Of a stretch of DNA of 23,861 bases, positions 9,088-17,332 are shown in pieces. The stretch comes from Desulfobacteraceae bacterium UBA2230 (GTDB lineage: Bacteria; Desulfobacterota; Desulfobacteria; Desulfobacterales; Desulfosarcinaceae): NCBI GenBank assembly GCA_002348005.1, contig DDYQ01000213.1, forward strand, positions 4,006-27,866, given 5' to 3'. Position numbers and translations under genes: made by a program. Each line of letters starts with the position of its first letter. Position 1 is the stretch's first letter. The notes beneath the pieces are model-generated. The model ran no database searches. It saw nothing but the letters and a program-made list of their open reading frames with translations, and had not been told where the DNA came from.

Positions 9088-9239
9088 GGTATGCCTCCTT
9101 GAATTTATTATTTATCGAGGTTCAGGTGAAAGGCGATCGGGGTTCTTCAGGAATCGGTGTCGCCGGTATTCACCGTTTTACTTTATGTTGCCGAAGAGCA
9201 CTTTACGAATCCATCGACTTTATCTTTCAACTTCGAACA

Positions 9240-12200
9240 TCAATGACTCATTTTCGATACCTGCAGTTTGGACTTCTTCATCGCCCGGGACTTGAGCATG
9301 GCGAAAATCACCGGCGTGATGATCAGCACATGGATGGTCGAAGTGAGCAACCCCCCGATGATCGGTGCGGCGATGGGCTTCATCACATCCGCGCCGATGC
9401 CGGAGGACCACATGATGGGCAGCAGGCCGATCATGGTCGTTCCCACGGTCATGATCTTGGGCCGCAGGCGCAGCACCGAACCCTCGATGGCGGCTTCATT
9501 GATATCGGCTTGATTCACCGGTCCGCTGCGCAGGCGCTTGTCGAGTGCTTCGTGCAGGTAGACGATCATCACCACGCCGGTTTCCACGGCGATGCCATAC
9601 AGCGCGATATAGCCCACCCACACCGCTACGCTGAAGTTGTAGCCCAGCAGGTACTGCAGGATCACCCCTCCGGTCATGGCATAGAGCACGGCCAGCATCA
9701 GAACGATCGACTCCGAAACCGAATGGAAGGTCATGTAGAGCAGAATGAAAATCACGAAAAAGACGATCGGCATAACAATTTTGAGCCGCTCTTTGGCGCG
9801 CAGCTGGAATTCGTACTGGCCGCTCCAGGTGAGGAAGTAGCCGGCGGGTAGATGCAGCTTTTCGGCAATGACCTGCTTGGCCTCCTCGACATAACCGCCC
9901 ACGTCGCGCCCGGTCACGTCAATGAAGACATAGCCGGCCAGTTGGGCATCCTCGTCGCGGATCATGGCCGGGCCGGTGGTCATGGTGATATCGGCCAACT
10001 GAGCCAGCGGGATCTGCATCATCCGCGATTCCGAAGAAGCGGATGCGCTCATGGCACCGTCGCCGCCCATGTCAACCGGTACCAGGATGCGCTTGATCTT
10101 CTCGATGTCGTCGCGCAGTTCGCGCATGTAGCGGACGTTGACCGGGTAACGCTCGCGGCCCTCGATGGTGCGGGTGACGTTCATACCGCCGATCGCGGAC
10201 TGGATCACCTCCTGGACCTCGCCAACGGTAAGGCCGTAACGCGCGATCGCGTCGCGATCGATGCGGATGTCGGTAAAATAACCGCCGGCCACGCGTTCGG
10301 CATAGACGCTGCGGGTGCCGGGCAGCGGTTTGAGGATGTTTTCGATCGATATGCCGATCTCCTGAATGGTGTCCAGATCGGGGCCGAAGACCTTGACGCC
10401 CACCGGCGTGCGGATACCGGTGCTGAGCATATCGATGCGTGCCCGGATGGGCTGGGTCCAGGCATTTTGCAGTCCCGGAAACTGCATCCGGCGGTCCATC
10501 TCTTCCACCAGCTCTGTATAGTCCATGGGGCGCTCGGCACCGAAGATACGTTTTGCGGCGGGGCGCACCCATTCCGGCAGAAACGTATACTCCTTGGCGA
10601 CTTTGCGCCACTGGTCGCGCGGCTTCAACTGCACGGTGGTTTCCATCATGCTGAAGGGGGCCGGATCGGTGGAGGTTTCGGCCCGGCCGGCTTTGCCGTA
10701 AACCGAAACCACCTCCGGAAAGGTCTTGAGGATGCGGTCCTGGGTGGCCAACAGCTTCTGGGCTTCAGTCACCGATATGCCGGGGTTGGTCACGGGCATG
10801 TAGAAGATCGTGCCCTCGTAGAGCGTCGGCATGAACTCGCTGCCGATGCGCAGCGCCAGAAACAACGCCAGCGGAATGAGCAGGAAGTTTAGCGCGATGG
10901 CGGTTTTCTTGAAGCGCAGGGACCAGACCAGAATGGGAAGATATATCTTTCTAAGAAGACGCGCCAGCGGGTTTTCGGCCTCGGGCCGCAGGCGCTTGCC
11001 GCGCAGAAAGAGAATCATCAACAGTGGCACGAGGGTGATGGCCAGCAACGACGAAGTGGCCATGGCAAAGGTCGTGGTGAAGGCCAGGGGACGGAAAAGA
11101 CGTCCTTCCTGGGCTTCGAGCATAAAGACGGGCACGAAGGAGATGATGATGATGATCAGGGCGAAAAAGATGGGACGGCCGACCTGCTGGCAGGCTTTGA
11201 CGATGGTGGCCGTGCTGTTGCGGCGGTCCTCGTCTGTACCTTCGGAAAGGCTCCGATAGCCGTTTTCGACCATTACAATGGAAGCATCCACCAGCACGCC
11301 GATCGAGAGCGCCAGGCCGCCCAGGCTCATGATATTGGAGGATATCCGGAAGAAGTACATCGGAATGAAGGAGATGATCAGGGCGATTGGCAGGGCGAAG
11401 ATCGGCACCAGTGCGGATCTGAAGTGCATCAGAAAGACGATCACCACCACGCTGACGACGATGATTTCTTCCAACAGTGTTTTCTGCAGGTTGCGGATCG
11501 ATTGGTTGATAACGTCCGACCGGTCATAGGTCGGTACGATCCTGATGCCTTCGGGCAAACCGGGGGTGATTTCGTCGATCTTCGCCTTGACGGCATTGAT
11601 GACGTCCAGAGCGTTTTCGCCGAAGCGGATCACGACCACGCCGCCGGCCACTTCGCCCAGGCCGTCCAGTTCCACGATGCCCCGGCGGATATCCGGGCCG
11701 AGCGTTACCTGGGCCACATCACGCAGCAGGATCGGGGTGCCGCCCTGAATACCGAGAGCGATTTTGCCGATGTCCTCCACTGATTTCAGGTAGCCCAGTC
11801 CGCGCACCATGTATTCCCGGCCGCTGAACTCCAGCAACCTTCCCTCCACATCGTTGTTCGACATCTGGATGCGGCTGATCACGTCGCGGATCGAAATGTT
11901 GTAGGCCGCCAGGCGGTTGGGATCGAGGTTGACCTGGTATTGTTTGACAAAGCCGCCGATGCTGGCCACCTCGGCCACACCCTCGACGCTGGCCAGGGCG
12001 TACCGCAAGTACCAATCCTGCAGGGAGCGCAGATCGGCCAGATCATTCCGGCCGCTTTCATCCACCAGGGCATAGGTGTAAACCCAACCCACCCCGGTGG
12101 CATCCGGACCCAGAACCGGCACCGCACCCTCCGGCAGGCTGCCGGTGAGTTGCTGCATATACTCCAATACCCGCGAGCGGGCCCAATAGATGTCGGTGCC

Positions 12201-12497
12201 GTCCTCAAAGATGGCATACACATACGAAAAACCGAAGTCCGAAAGCCCTCGCACGGTTTTGACCCGCGGCGCGGAGATCAGGCTGGAGACGATCGGATAG
12301 GTGACCTGGTCCTCGATCAAATCCGGGCTGCGGCCTTCCCACGGGGTGTAGACGATCACCTGCACGTCCGAAATGTCGGGCAAGGCGTCCAGGGCGATAT
12401 TCTGCATGGCGAAAACCCCGCCCAGGACCAGCAACAGTACGCCGGTGAACACCAGAAAGCGGTTTCTTGCGCAGGCGGCAATGATCTTCTCAATCAT
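9240..12497 (-). CDS. cusA: CusA-type heavy-metal efflux RND inner-membrane transporter
   Basis: A 1085-residue HME-RND proton antiporter that moves metal from periplasm or cytoplasm into a tripartite channel. The N-terminus has the family's 'ALPDISDVQVIVYTPWEGRS' block, followed by VTYPIVSSL. Helix 4 carries GVLVDASIVMVEN, the charged proton-relay segment, with the spacing of CusA rather than the DFG form of CzcA. Three methionines correspond to the E. coli CusA relay M573/M623/M672: Met567 (FYMPVTNPG), Met617 (FSMMETTVQ) and Met690 (RIDMLSTG). This supports Cu(I)/Ag(I) over divalent metals. About 24 extra residues lie between the second and third. It lies 82 bp after cusB on the same strand. 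Its own Shine-Dalgarno is weak. Length is usual for the family. Confidence 0.93.
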   Translation of the reverse strand: MIEKIIAACARNRFLVFTGVLLLVLGGVFAMQNIALDALPDISDVQVIVYTPWEGRSPDLIEDQVTYPIVSSLISAPRVKTVRGLSDFGFSYVYAIFEDGTDIYWARSRVLEYMQQLTGSLPEGAVPVLGPDATGVGWVYTYALVDESGRNDLADLRSLQDWYLRYALASVEGVAEVASIGGFVKQYQVNLDPNRLAAYNISIRDVISRIQMSNNDVEGRLLEFSGREYMVRGLGYLKSVEDIGKIALGIQGGTPILLRDVAQVTLGPDIRRGIVELDGLGEVAGGVVVIRFGENALDVINAVKAKIDEITPGLPEGIRIVPTYDRSDVINQSIRNLQKTLLEEIIVVSVVVIVFLMHFRSALVPIFALPIALIISFIPMYFFRISSNIMSLGGLALSIGVLVDASIVMVENGYRSLSEGTDEDRRNSTATIVKACQQVGRPIFFALIIIIISFVPVFMLEAQEGRLFRPLAFTTTFAMATSSLLAITLVPLLMILFLRGKRLRPEAENPLARLLRKIYLPILVWSLRFKKTAIALNFLLIPLALFLALRIGSEFMPTLYEGTIFYMPVTNPGISVTEAQKLLATQDRILKTFPEVVSVYGKAGRAETSTDPAPFSMMETTVQLKPRDQWRKVAKEYTFLPEWVRPAAKRIFGAERPMDYTELVEEMDRRMQFPGLQNAWTQPIRARIDMLSTGIRTPVGVKVFGPDLDTIQEIGISIENILKPLPGTRSVYAERVAGGYFTDIRIDRDAIARYGLTVGEVQEVIQSAIGGMNVTRTIEGRERYPVNVRYMRELRDDIEKIKRILVPVDMGGDGAMSASASSESRMMQIPLAQLADITMTTGPAMIRDEDAQLAGYVFIDVTGRDVGGYVEEAKQVIAEKLHLPAGYFLTWSGQYEFQLRAKERLKIVMPIVFFVIFILLYMTFHSVSESIVLMLAVLYAMTGGVILQYLLGYNFSVAVWVGYIALYGIAVETGVVMIVYLHEALDKRLRSGPVNQADINEAAIEGSVLRLRPKIMTVGTTMIGLLPIMWSSGIGADVMKPIAAPIIGGLLTSTIHVLIITPVIFAMLKSRAMKKSKLQVSKMSH

Positions 12498-12579
12498 ATG
12501 ATATTTCCCAGGCTAGTCATGCTCAGTCCGGCTGAAATCCAGGAACCCGAGTACGGTTAAACCCGCCACCCCGTACACT

Positions 12580-13803
12580 CTAATGTTGATGCCCTCCGCC
12601 GCCACCGATGGCCTCCTTGAGCCTGGATTCGGAGTCGATCAGGAAATTGGCACCGATCACCACCGTCTCGCCCGGCCGCAAGCCCTCAAGCACCTCGTAG
12701 TAACCATCGGCATTGGCGCCGGTCACGATGTCGCGCGGTTCGAAGAACCCCGCTTCCTTGGCCACCAGCACCACCTTGCGGCTGCCGGTTTCGATCACCG
12801 CACTGTCAGGAACGGAGGTGCGAACGCCCAGATCGATTTTTATCGAAACAGTGGCATACATTTCCGGCTTCAACCGGCCTTCGGGATTTGGAAATTCAAA
12901 CCGCACGCGGGCGGTGCGGGTGCGCGGATCGAGTGCCGGATAGATGTACACCGCCTTGCCCCGGAAGACTTCGCCCGCATGGGAGGCGAGGGTCACCTCG
13001 GCTTGCTGATCGAGGCGGATCATGGGCAATTCATACTCGTAAATGTCCGCAATCATCCAGACCACCGAAAGATCGGCGATCCTGAACAACGTGGCCCCCG
13101 GTTCGACATAGGTGCCGCGGTTGACCATCTTCTCCAGGATAACGCCGTTCAGCGGCGAGTGCAGCGTCAGGGCTCTTTGAACCTGGCCGCTCTTTTCGAG
13201 GGCTTCGATCTGTGCTTCGCTGATATCCCAGAACTGCAGGCGCCGGCGAGTGGAATCGACCAGCACGTCACCGCCGCCGGAGATCTCGGGGAAAGGGCTC
13301 TTCTCCCAGCTGCTGCGCGCGCGCAGGGCCAGAAGGTATTCCTCCTGCGTGGAGACCAACTCGGGGCTGTAAAGCGTGAGCAGCGGTTGGCCTTTGGCCA
13401 CCAGGCGGCCGGTGAAATCGGCGAACAGCTCTTCAACCCATCCGGCGATTTTGGGCGAAACGGTGCCGACCCGTTTTTCATCGTATTCGATGCGTCCGAC
13501 GGTGCGGATAATCTTCTTCAGGGATCGTTTTTCCACCTTGCTGAGCCTGACGCCGATCAATTGCTGCCGTTCGGGCGATATCTGAACACTTCCCGGGGCC
13601 ACCGTCTCTTGTTTGCCTTCCTGCTGGAGGCGTTCCACGTCCAGGTTCTTGAGTTCCTCGAAATCGGATTGCGCCGCGCCGTTCTGGGGCGGCTGCGCCG
13701 GGGGGCCGTGACCGGCATGCGGATCGGGGGTCTGGCCGATGGCCAGGCGGCCGGCGGCGGCGGCCGCAACCAGGATCAGGATAATCAAGAGGTAACGTTT
13801 CAT
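12580..13803 (-). CDS. cusB: CusB-type periplasmic adaptor subunit of the metal efflux pump
   Basis: A 407-residue membrane-fusion protein. An N-terminal signal/anchor (residues 4-20) is followed by a His-containing linker (DPHAGHG). The lipoyl-like barrel begins at VGRIEYDEKRVGTVSPKIAG and WVEELFADFTGRLVAKGQPL, continues through the helical hairpin (STQEEYLLALRA), and returns at LTLHSPLNGVILEKMV. The β-barrel and membrane-proximal domain end in LRPGETVVIGANFLIDSESR. The protein ends GGGGGHQH, another possible metal ligand. No separate YHS or heavy-metal-binding domain is present. Its ATG overlaps the stop of the TolC-like gene (TGATG), with AAGGAG inside that gene's last codons, so the two are translationally coupled. 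Confidence 0.92.
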   Translation of the reverse strand: MKRYLLIILILVAAAAAGRLAIGQTPDPHAGHGPPAQPPQNGAAQSDFEELKNLDVERLQQEGKQETVAPGSVQISPERQQLIGVRLSKVEKRSLKKIIRTVGRIEYDEKRVGTVSPKIAGWVEELFADFTGRLVAKGQPLLTLYSPELVSTQEEYLLALRARSSWEKSPFPEISGGGDVLVDSTRRRLQFWDISEAQIEALEKSGQVQRALTLHSPLNGVILEKMVNRGTYVEPGATLFRIADLSVVWMIADIYEYELPMIRLDQQAEVTLASHAGEVFRGKAVYIYPALDPRTRTARVRFEFPNPEGRLKPEMYATVSIKIDLGVRTSVPDSAVIETGSRKVVLVAKEAGFFEPRDIVTGANADGYYEVLEGLRPGETVVIGANFLIDSESRLKEAIGGGGGHQH

Positions 13804-15068
13804 CAGTGCTCCTTGCCGTCTTCAAGCGGTGCGCCCAAAGCAGCTTCAAGCGAGGCGATGGTTTTGGCGTACTCCGTGATGGCTTGATGGTAGTCCAGCT
13901 CAAAGCGGTAAAGCCGCATGCGGCTGTCCAAAAGGGTCATGAAATCCGCCTTGTTCACCGTATAGGCACTCATCGCCGACTGGATCTGCATCGTCGTCTG
14001 GGGAATGATGCCGGTCCGGTACAGCTCGATCTGGCGTTCGAGCCGCTCGGCCATGGCGCCCAGGTCGGCGATCATGTAGGAAAGCTCGTTGCGCGCCGAT
14101 GTCAAACGGGCCTGTTCAGCCGTAAGTTCGGCGGAAACCTCATCCACCCGCCGGTTTTGTTTGGATTTGGCGAAGACCGGCAGGTTCATCTCCACCATTG
14201 CGCTGTACATGTCCCGCCGGTCCTCGCGCTGTCCGTAGGAGATCCGGAAATTGAAATCCGGATAGCGGTCACGGGTGGCCAGCAGGAATTCCTTGTGCCG
14301 CCCGTCGATTTCGCGCTGCAGCGCATTCAGCATGGGGTTCGTTCGCAGGGCGGTCTGCTGCACTTGTTCAATATCAATCGAGTAGGCCTGGAACGGCAGC
14401 TCCTCGGGTATCCCCAGCGGTTGCCGCGAGGGGCGGTTGAGCAGCATGTTCAACTGGGCCTCCAGTGCCCGGCGGCGCTGATCGAGCATCAACAGTTCGT
14501 CCAGCATGCGGGAGATTTCGACCTGCACCCGGATCACGTCTTCCTGAATGCCCTGGCCCACGCTGTAGCGGGTCTGGGCCAGTCGCGAAAAATCCTCCAG
14601 GATGGTCTTGTTGCGGCGGGTGACCTGGGTGGCGCGGTGGACGTGAGACAGGTCGAAAAAAGCCATTTTGACATTCCGGATCACCTGATTGGCCGCATCG
14701 GATATCTCCGCCTGCGCCGCCTCGGCTTGCTGCTCGGCCGCCTCGCGCTTCAACCGGCGTTTTCCCGGAAAGGGCAGCTGCTGAGAAAGCGTTATCTCTT
14801 TAGCCGTCATATCTACGTCGTCCAGATCGAAATTATCGGGCACATTCAGAACCCCGAATCCCAGCATGGGATCGTCCAGGGCTCCTGCCTGGGGCACTTG
14901 CTGGCGCGCCGCCTCGGCGCGCTGTCGGGCGGTTTCAATCTGCGGATTGGCGGCCAGCGCCTGATCGACCAACTGCCCTAAAGTCAGAACCGGTTCTTCG
15001 GCCAGGCCGACCACCGGCAGCACCAGCAGAGCGGTCATTAAAACCAAGCCTTTGAGGACGCGGGACAT
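13803..15068 (-). CDS. TolC-family outer-membrane channel of the efflux pump
   Basis: A 421-residue protein with a signal peptide (residues 1-23, cleaved near GLA-EE). Two related halves of long amphipathic helices are visible, with repeated EARxxAExAxxQ-type heptads, a QQLPFPGKRRLKREAAE stretch typical of CusC/CzcC-like subunits, and two copies of a TNPMLNAL or ANPQIETA-type start. TolC-type trimers form the outer-membrane exit duct for RND pumps. It is the first gene of the cluster and overlaps the cusB start. AAAGGTG upstream of the ATG serves as a Shine-Dalgarno. No lipobox cysteine is seen, unlike E. coli CusC. Confidence 0.9.
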   Translation of the reverse strand: MSRVLKGLVLMTALLVLPVVGLAEEPVLTLGQLVDQALAANPQIETARQRAEAARQQVPQAGALDDPMLGFGVLNVPDNFDLDDVDMTAKEITLSQQLPFPGKRRLKREAAEQQAEAAQAEISDAANQVIRNVKMAFFDLSHVHRATQVTRRNKTILEDFSRLAQTRYSVGQGIQEDVIRVQVEISRMLDELLMLDQRRRALEAQLNMLLNRPSRQPLGIPEELPFQAYSIDIEQVQQTALRTNPMLNALQREIDGRHKEFLLATRDRYPDFNFRISYGQREDRRDMYSAMVEMNLPVFAKSKQNRRVDEVSAELTAEQARLTSARNELSYMIADLGAMAERLERQIELYRTGIIPQTTMQIQSAMSAYTVNKADFMTLLDSRMRLYRFELDYHQAITEYAKTIASLEAALGAPLEDGKEH

Positions 15069-15100
15069 TTCAGTACACCTTTCACGGCGCCTTCTTCCTC

Positions 15101-15255
15101 GAATTCATTTTACCCCGCGAAGGGACCGCCGAGAGCACCGTCGCGGGCGATATTGAGTTCTGATGCATACAACGTGGAGGGGCACCAGGGAAAACGCAGG
15201 TCGCAAATACTCCCCTTCCGGTCGATTGGGAGTCGCTTTTGCAAAAAATGAATTC
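15101..15255. repeat. distant inverted repeat in the efflux cluster leader
   Basis: A perfect 11-bp pair, GAATTCATTTT (15101-15111) and its reverse complement (15245-15255), is separated by 133 bp in the gap upstream of the TolC-like gene. A metal-responsive repressor or activator could use two such sites. No CueR-, CusR- or CsoR-type gene is in the window. I see no convincing σ70 or σ54 promoter in this gap. Confidence 0.3.
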
Positions 15256-15357
15256 TGGGGTCAATAAAATACTCGATGCAATTTAAGGCGCTTCCACGAA
15301 AAGGCAAGATTCGCAGGAGCCCTCCGCTTCCCGGAAACAGCCGAAAGAATGCATCCT

Positions 15358-16350
15358 TCAGCCAAAGTATTCACTGGACATTTCCGTGTTAACCAGCCGA
15401 TCCCGGATATTTCTGAAGTCGTTTTGATTGGCTATGAAGGCATCGAAAACGACGGGATCGAACAATGTACCGCGTCCATTAACGATTTCGGTGACGGCCT
15501 CTTCATGAGACCAGGGTTTTTTGTAGGGCCGTTTGCTGATCAGGGCATCGTATGCATCGGCCAGGGCGACGATTCTCGCCGAAAGCGGGATGGCTTCACC
15601 GCGCAATCCTTCGGGGTAGCCGCTGCCATCCCAGCGTTCGTGGTGCGAATTGGCAATTTCGCGGGCCAGGGCCAGGTAACTATCCTTGCCGTAACGATCG
15701 ACAAAGAGCTGGTTCGCTTTTTTGAATATTTCTCCGGCCAGCGAGGTATGCGTTTTCACCAGTTCGAATTCGTCCGCGGTCAGCTTCCCGGGTTTGGTCA
15801 GGATCGCTTCCGGCACGGCAGTTTTTCCGATGTCGTGCAGAATTGCTGCCAGAGATAAATCTTCAACGTACTCCGGCCACTGATCGTAGTCGCTGCAATC
15901 GCAGCGCTTCTCCAGCCATCGCGCCAGCACCCGCACATAGCCGCCAATCCGGCGAATGTGGTCGCCTGTGGTGTAGTCATGATATTCCGACAGGGTCGCC
16001 AGGGCCTCGATCGAGGTTTGTCGGGTGAGCCGGATCTCGTCCGTACGCTCAGCCACCATTTTCTTCAGTAGCTTTTGTTTCTGCAGCGCCATATGCCGGG
16101 TGAAGCGGAACCATGAGATCCAGGCGCCGGTGACGACCATGAACGCTGTTTCAAGCGACGTATGGATCACATCCTTGGATGTGGCAAACGGGTTGCCGTG
16201 GTGAGTGAAGAATAAACCCATGATCAGCTCGCGGAGAAAAGGCACCGTCGATAGAACCAGCACGATCTTCCAGTCGTTGGTCCGATACAGCTGCACGAGC
16301 CTGTCGGCGTTCGCATTCCAAGCTGTCCATCTGCCGGCTTTAAGAACCAC
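15358..16350 (-). CDS. membrane-anchored HD-GYP domain protein, probable c-di-GMP phosphodiesterase
   Basis: I place the start at a GTG (16348-16350) because GAGGAG lies eight bases upstream, giving 330 residues. The frame stays open for 99 codons further upstream, but no start there has a comparable site. Two membrane helices (about 27-49 and 63-82) are followed by a linker and an HD-GYP domain: EYHDYTTGDHIRR, HDIGKTAVPEAIL at 172-184, KTHTSLAGE, and HHERWDGSGYPEG at 236-248. All metal ligands and the GYP motif are present. Such proteins hydrolyse c-di-GMP. The small loop between the helices suggests little periplasmic sensing. It diverges from small secreted protein A across 423 bp. Confidence 0.88.
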   Translation of the reverse strand: MVLKAGRWTAWNANADRLVQLYRTNDWKIVLVLSTVPFLRELIMGLFFTHHGNPFATSKDVIHTSLETAFMVVTGAWISWFRFTRHMALQKQKLLKKMVAERTDEIRLTRQTSIEALATLSEYHDYTTGDHIRRIGGYVRVLARWLEKRCDCSDYDQWPEYVEDLSLAAILHDIGKTAVPEAILTKPGKLTADEFELVKTHTSLAGEIFKKANQLFVDRYGKDSYLALAREIANSHHERWDGSGYPEGLRGEAIPLSARIVALADAYDALISKRPYKKPWSHEEAVTEIVNGRGTLFDPVVFDAFIANQNDFRNIRDRLVNTEMSSEYFG

Positions 16351-16358
16351 GGTGGCAT

Positions 16359-16364
16359 CTCCTC
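16359..16364 (-). promoter_or_regulatory. Shine-Dalgarno site that fixes the HD-GYP start
   Basis: GAGGAG on the minus strand is eight bases before the GTG at 16350. It is the reason for preferring this shorter start over upstream in-frame ATGs. Confidence 0.65.
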
Positions 16365-16566
16365 GGCTGATACATTCATCTCTTTTGTTCAGCCTTCCCC
16401 AAAACCTGCAAGGGGCGTGCCTGATCTCTCCGTCCGTCCGCATTCCACCATTTTGCGGCTTGCTTCTGCTGTCCTTAGCGCCCGGAGATTGGAGATTTTC
16501 TCCCAGTTTTTTCAGGTGCAGGTTCTCCTGCCACCCAGCGAGAGCGAAGCGAACCGCATCCCCAGC

Positions 16567-16626
16567 CGTGTAAATATTACGCGATGCTGGGCGATGATGG
16601 ATGTCAGGGCGCTCGATTATTTCGCA
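16567..16626 (+). promoter_or_regulatory. candidate upstream activator sites for the σ54 promoter of protein A
   Basis: Positions 16567-16583 form an inverted repeat, CGTGTAA-ATA-TTACGCG, extended by CCCAGC/GCTGGG arms (16561-16591). A related element ending TTATTTCGCA lies at 16610-16626. The first matches a 17-mer upstream of the other σ54 promoter (22828-22844) at 12 of 17 positions. Both sit roughly 105-120 bp upstream of the -24 element, a normal enhancer distance. The rest of the 423-bp gap holds hairpins in the HD-GYP leader (for example GCAGG-AGAA-CCTGC on the minus strand) but no gene I can support. Assignment to the neighbouring ZraR-like regulator is inference. Confidence 0.4.
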
Positions 16627-16700
16627 TCTCCTCCCCGCAAGATTCAAATGCTCGATGTGTATTTGGTTGAATTTATTGTGTATTTAACTTTGCCGACATT

Positions 16701-16716
16701 TGGCATATCGGTTGCA
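16701..16716 (+). promoter_or_regulatory. σ54 (-24/-12) promoter for small secreted protein A
   Basis: TGGCATA-TCGG-TTGCA keeps the invariant GG (16702-16703) and GC (16714-16715) exactly ten bases apart, and matches the TGGCAC-N5-TTGC consensus at nearly all positions. Transcription would start near 16727, giving a leader of about 47 bases before the ATG at 16774. A σ54 promoter requires an NtrC-class activator, and one is encoded at 19610-20971. Confidence 0.75.
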
Positions 16717-16773
16717 ATACCGCTTGTCAAAGATTGATTCACCCATACACCTGATCTGAAAGGAGATCGAAAA

Positions 16774-17145
16774 ATGAAACTTCACCTGCTCGTTACATTA
16801 ACTGTTCTTGGCTTCGTCCTTTTCTCCGGCCAGGCGCTGGCCGCCGAAAACAGCGGCTTGTCCCTGATCGAACAGACGATTCAGAGTTCGACCGAGCGCG
16901 GTCTGTCCACCGCCACCATGGCGGATCGAACTGCGGTTCGGGATGTGCGCAGTTATTTCGGATCTCACAACTACGACGTCCGAGATGCCGTCGAAAGCTC
17001 GAAAGAGAATGGCGGTGGTCCGGCGACCCATGTTGAATCCGACGCGGGCCGAGATACGCGTGCCTATTTCGGTGGAGCTGCGGAAAAAGATGCGCTGAAT
17101 ATCTGGCAGACCATTGAAAGCTCGAAAGAGAAAGGCCTGAATTAA
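16774..17145 (+). CDS. small secreted repeat protein, copy A (unknown family)
   Basis: A 123-residue protein with AAAGGAG upstream of its ATG. A typical signal peptide (residues 1-23, ending QALA) is followed by about 2.5 copies of a repeat of roughly 40 residues. Each unit opens with a helix-like 'I/V-x-x-x-I/V-x-SS-x-E-x-G' (LIEQTIQSSTERG, VRDAVESSKENG, IWQTIESSKEKG) and the full units close with 'RDxRxYFG' (RDVRSYFG, RDTRAYFG). There are no cysteines and no membrane helix after the signal, so it is periplasmic or released. It is paralogous to the protein at 23041-23418. A σ54 promoter precedes it and a strong terminator follows, so it is a single-gene unit. I do not recognise the family. 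By layout it may be a stress-induced envelope protein. Confidence 0.82.
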   Translation: MKLHLLVTLTVLGFVLFSGQALAAENSGLSLIEQTIQSSTERGLSTATMADRTAVRDVRSYFGSHNYDVRDAVESSKENGGGPATHVESDAGRDTRAYFGGAAEKDALNIWQTIESSKEKGLN

Positions 17146-17223
17146 GAGGCCTCACCCCAGGGCAAAGAGGGTGGATTATGCAATGTCTAATCCAGTTAAA
17201 CGAATCCTCGATATTCCATGACA

Positions 17224-17258
17224 AGGCCGGCGAAGGACGATTCGCCGGCCTCTATTTT
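17224..17258 (+). terminator. intrinsic terminator after protein A
   Basis: A perfect 11-bp stem, AGGCCGGCGAA/TTCGCCGGCCT, with a 6-base loop is followed by a T-rich stretch (CTATTTT). Its stem closely resembles the terminator of the paralogous gene at 23490-23524. Confidence 0.85.
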
Positions 17259-17270
17259 CGACTGCGTCAT

Positions 17271-17315
17271 CGTGCCGGAACTGAAGTGAGCCTGGGACTG
17301 TGAGATGCCGGCACG
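17271..17315. repeat. 8-bp inverted repeat CGTGCCGG/CCGGCACG with 29-base spacer
   Basis: Arms at 17271-17278 and 17308-17315 match perfectly. It lies between the terminator of protein A and the 97-residue unknown gene, where promoter or leader control elements of the latter would be expected. It is not followed by a T-tract. Confidence 0.35.
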
Positions 17316-17332
17316 GGGGAGTACTTCCTGCA

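Noticed and set aside
9150..9185. Hairpin with T-rich tail between cusA and the small periplasmic gene
   Set aside because: The T-tract follows on the plus strand, whereas both genes are on the minus strand, so it cannot terminate them.
12583..13887. Long plus-strand open frame opposite cusB
   Set aside because: It is a GC-rich antisense shadow: the minus-strand protein is a clear CusB, and the plus translation is His/Gly/Gln-rich without motifs. The same applies to long antisense frames opposite the hybrid kinase and the FAD oxidoreductase.
15082..15307. Short minus-strand open frames between the HD-GYP and TolC-like genes
   Set aside because: They have no convincing ribosome site or recognisable protein features, and lie in the leader where regulatory sequence is expected.
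16351..16620. c-di-GMP (GEMM) riboswitch upstream of the HD-GYP gene
   Set aside because: The minus-strand leader has hairpins, but I could not find the conserved GEMM-I or GEMM-II core sequences.
16417..16737. Plus-strand open frame of 106 codons before protein A
   Set aside because: It runs through the σ54 promoter and hairpins, has no Shine-Dalgarno, and its composition does not look like a protein.
17298..17320. Possible third σ54 promoter before the 97-residue gene
   Set aside because: A GG and GC pair is ten bases apart, but the surrounding -24 and -12 bases do not match the consensus.
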